Assembly (NCBI GenBank): GCA_900557505.1
Contig: USTC01000085.1
Location: forward strand, 1 to 5,994
Length of the DNA: 5,994 nucleotides
Direction: 5' to 3'
Source of the DNA: an uncultured Collinsella sp.
Lineage (GTDB): Bacteria; Actinomycetota; Coriobacteriia; Coriobacteriales; Coriobacteriaceae
Shown: in pieces, positions 4,376-5,994 of the stretch
How the letters are laid out: every line of letters begins with the position of its first letter
Position numbering within the stretch: position 1 is the first letter of the stretch
Program-made: the position numbers and the translations under genes
Notes under the pieces: generated by a model
Told to the model about the DNA's origin: nothing
Database searches by the model: none
The model's input: the letters and a program-made list of their open reading frames with translations, nothing else

Positions 4376-5994
4376 CTACGCCGACGCGCTGTCGCGAGCC
4401 GCCTGGCATGTGGGAGTCTGACGCAGTGCAAGCGGCTTGTCCCCCGCCTCGGCCGACGTGGTCAGCGTATACGTGATCGTCGTCGTCTCGCCAACATGCA
4501 GGTCAACGGTGCCCGAATAGAAGGGGATTCCATGCCACGTAGCGGCGCCAAGACCAAACTGGGTGCCCTCGACGGTCAGATCAGTAATGTTGCCGCCCGT
4601 CGGGGCAAACAACGAGACATTCAGACGCTCGTCGTCACGCGCGGCATCGGGTGCGCTCGCCGCAACGTAGTCGGGCAGCTTGCCAGCCTCCTCCTGCGTC
4701 ATGATGTTCGTCAGGGTAACGGTGATGCGATAGGAGCACGTGCCGTCGCCGTTCTTCACGCCCTGGCCAATCTGCGTGTCGGCGTTCAGATACCAGTCGA
4801 GCTTGGAGAAGCTCAGGTTGTTAAAGTAAACGCCGGCAACGGGATCGGCACTCGGATCATCCGGATCGGGCAGCGAAGCGTCAATGCCCGTCTCTTTGAT
4901 GGCATTCTGCTCATCATCGTTTCTCATCCAAGCAATCAGACGGCCCTCTTCGGCACCGCGCTCAACGGCGCTGACAAGCTTCGTAACATCGACATCGCCG
5001 ATACCGCCAAGGATCTTGTCGAAGGCAGCGCTGGCGACGGATGCAAAGATGCCGTCAGACTCCTCGACCGGATAGTTCCAGTACACATCGTGCATGAGGA
5101 CCTTTGCGGCGTTGGTGCCGTCGACAACCGTTCCGTCGGGCAGTGACACGTTACCGACCAGGCCCAGCAGATACTGCAGGAACACCGGGTCGATACCCAC
5201 GACGCCGTCAACGTCCTGGCCATATTGAGATTTCCACAGGGCTGCGACACGCTGCGAGTTGCGGGGCCAATCAGGCGAATAGGTATTGCCCGAGTTGTAC
5301 AGGTTACTGTGGTTGCCGAACAGCGCCTCATCCTCTTCGTCGACGCTCTCGACTGCCTCATCCTCACTGAGTCCAATGCGGGGAACAAACTCGCCGATCG
5401 ACATCTGGCCGTCGGTGACCGAAATCAGGCCCTGCGAACCGCCAAAGCCGCCGCAAGCACGAATCTCGACGTTGTTCATGGCGTACATAAGGTAGTTGCG
5501 CGTCTGGCCGTTGGCGCCGAGCATCTGGGGAAGGACGGGGGCGACCTTCTCAGCCGCGTCAACCGCGCCATTGAGGGTGGCAAAGCCGTCCTTGGCCTTA
5601 TCGACCAGCTCGGTCACCTGGGAAATATGAGTATCGCCAATACCCTGGATCTTCTCGTTGGCACTCTTGAACACCTTGGAGCTATCGGAAAGCGAATCGG
5701 CAACGGCCTGTAGCGCGGACACGTTAATCATGCCGTCCTGGAACAGCTTGCCGGGCGTGGCCTGCGAGAGGTTATCGGCCATGGGAACCAGCGCGTTGCT
5801 CGAGACATCGGACAGAGCATCAATCATGGTGCGGGCTGCGTTGATGTCACTGCCATACACCGGGATAAACGATGCCGCCGTCCACAGCGGGCTCGAGGTC
5901 TCCGCCTTCATGCTGTCGCAGAGCTCATCGATCTTCTTCGCGTCGTCAGGCAGCGTCGAAAAATCGCCCGACGTGACCTTGTCCTTAAGGCCAC
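4376..5994 (-). CDS. DUF4012 domain-containing protein, N-terminus beyond the right edge
   Basis: The visible 538 residues match the DUF4012 family in recognisable landmarks, in order: a helical region with SPLWTAASFIPVYGSD; RNYLMYAMNNVEIRACGGF with GGSQGLISVTDGQ (about 5430-5508); DWPRNSQRVAALW (about 5235-5273); GVVGIDPVFLQYLLGLVG; a C-terminal beta-rich part with YRITVTLTN; LPDYVAAS; and a final VGETTTITYTLT. The family is common in Gram-positive bacteria, often among cell-surface or exopolysaccharide genes, but has no settled biochemical role. The frame stays open to the window edge and the upstream residues fit the family, so the in-frame ATG at 5911 is internal and the true start is outside. 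No membrane segment or LPXTG-type sorting motif is visible; family members usually carry an N-terminal membrane anchor, which would be in the missing part. The middle is acidic (ESVDEEDEALF). It lies upstream of glmM on the same strand, separated by a terminator-like hairpin. Confidence 0.87.
   Translation of the reverse strand, partial: GLKDKVTSGDFSTLPDDAKKIDELCDSMKAETSSPLWTAASFIPVYGSDINAARTMIDALSDVSSNALVPMADNLSQATPGKLFQDGMINVSALQAVADSLSDSSKVFKSANEKIQGIGDTHISQVTELVDKAKDGFATLNGAVDAAEKVAPVLPQMLGANGQTRNYLMYAMNNVEIRACGGFGGSQGLISVTDGQMSIGEFVPRIGLSEDEAVESVDEEDEALFGNHSNLYNSGNTYSPDWPRNSQRVAALWKSQYGQDVDGVVGIDPVFLQYLLGLVGNVSLPDGTVVDGTNAAKVLMHDVYWNYPVEESDGIFASVASAAFDKILGGIGDVDVTKLVSAVERGAEEGRLIAWMRNDDEQNAIKETGIDASLPDPDDPSADPVAGVYFNNLSFSKLDWYLNADTQIGQGVKNGDGTCSYRITVTLTNIMTQEEAGKLPDYVAASAPDAARDDERLNVSLFAPTGGNITDLTVEGTQFGLGAATWHGIPFYSGTVDLHVGETTTITYTLTTSAEAGDKPLALRQTPTCQAARDSASA

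Noticed and set aside
3309..4421. 370-codon plus-strand open reading frame antisense to glmM
   Set aside because: It mirrors the glmM coding frame, has an H/A/V-rich composition without domains, and has no supporting ribosome binding site or neighbours.
4496..5146. 216-codon plus-strand open reading frame antisense to the DUF4012 gene
   Set aside because: The minus strand carries clear DUF4012 motifs here, and the plus-strand product is only their reverse-complement shadow.
5909..5911. ATG as the true start of the DUF4012 protein
   Set aside because: The frame continues open for 27 more codons to the window edge with plausible family sequence, so the gene is truncated by the window rather than starting here.

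Overview
The window is chromosomal, GC-rich bacterial DNA with ordinary housekeeping content. A T-box leader on a GC-rich pheS gene, an M32 carboxypeptidase, glmM and a DUF4012 surface-type protein together suggest a Gram-positive actinobacterial lineage. My best guess is a Coriobacteriia gut organism such as Collinsella; this comes from overall sequence character and is not proven.

Layout. (1) Positions 1-579, minus strand: the N-terminal half of pheS, running off the left edge. (2) About 580-980, minus strand: the pheS leader, with a candidate promoter, a T-box tRNA-sensing element with antiterminator and terminator, and a further strong hairpin just before the ribosome binding site. (3) 1083-2666, plus strand, divergent from pheS: a complete M32 (Taq-type) zinc carboxypeptidase with an unusual lysine/alanine-rich N-terminal extension. 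(4) 2667-2960: an AT-richer convergent intergenic region holding a 20-bp-stem bidirectional terminator. It is enclosed by two inverted copies of a 32-33 nt repeat, making a roughly 235-bp MITE- or BIME-like unit. (5) 2961-4292, minus strand: complete glmM. (6) 4293-4375: a short gap with an 11-bp GC-rich hairpin almost touching the glmM ribosome binding site. (7) 4376-5994, minus strand: a DUF4012-family protein whose N-terminus lies beyond the right edge.

How the genes fit together. pheS is controlled by sensing uncharged tRNA-Phe, and the antiterminator bulge (UGGU) fits a tRNA with discriminator base A. glmM makes glucosamine-1-phosphate, the precursor of UDP-GlcNAc for cell-wall and surface glycans. 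The DUF4012 gene lies directly upstream on the same strand and may share transcription with it. The peptidase is probably a stand-alone cytosolic peptide-recycling enzyme. I see no defence system, CRISPR array, tRNA, rRNA or transposase gene. The most unusual items are the inverted-repeat unit between the convergent genes and the hairpin in front of glmM.
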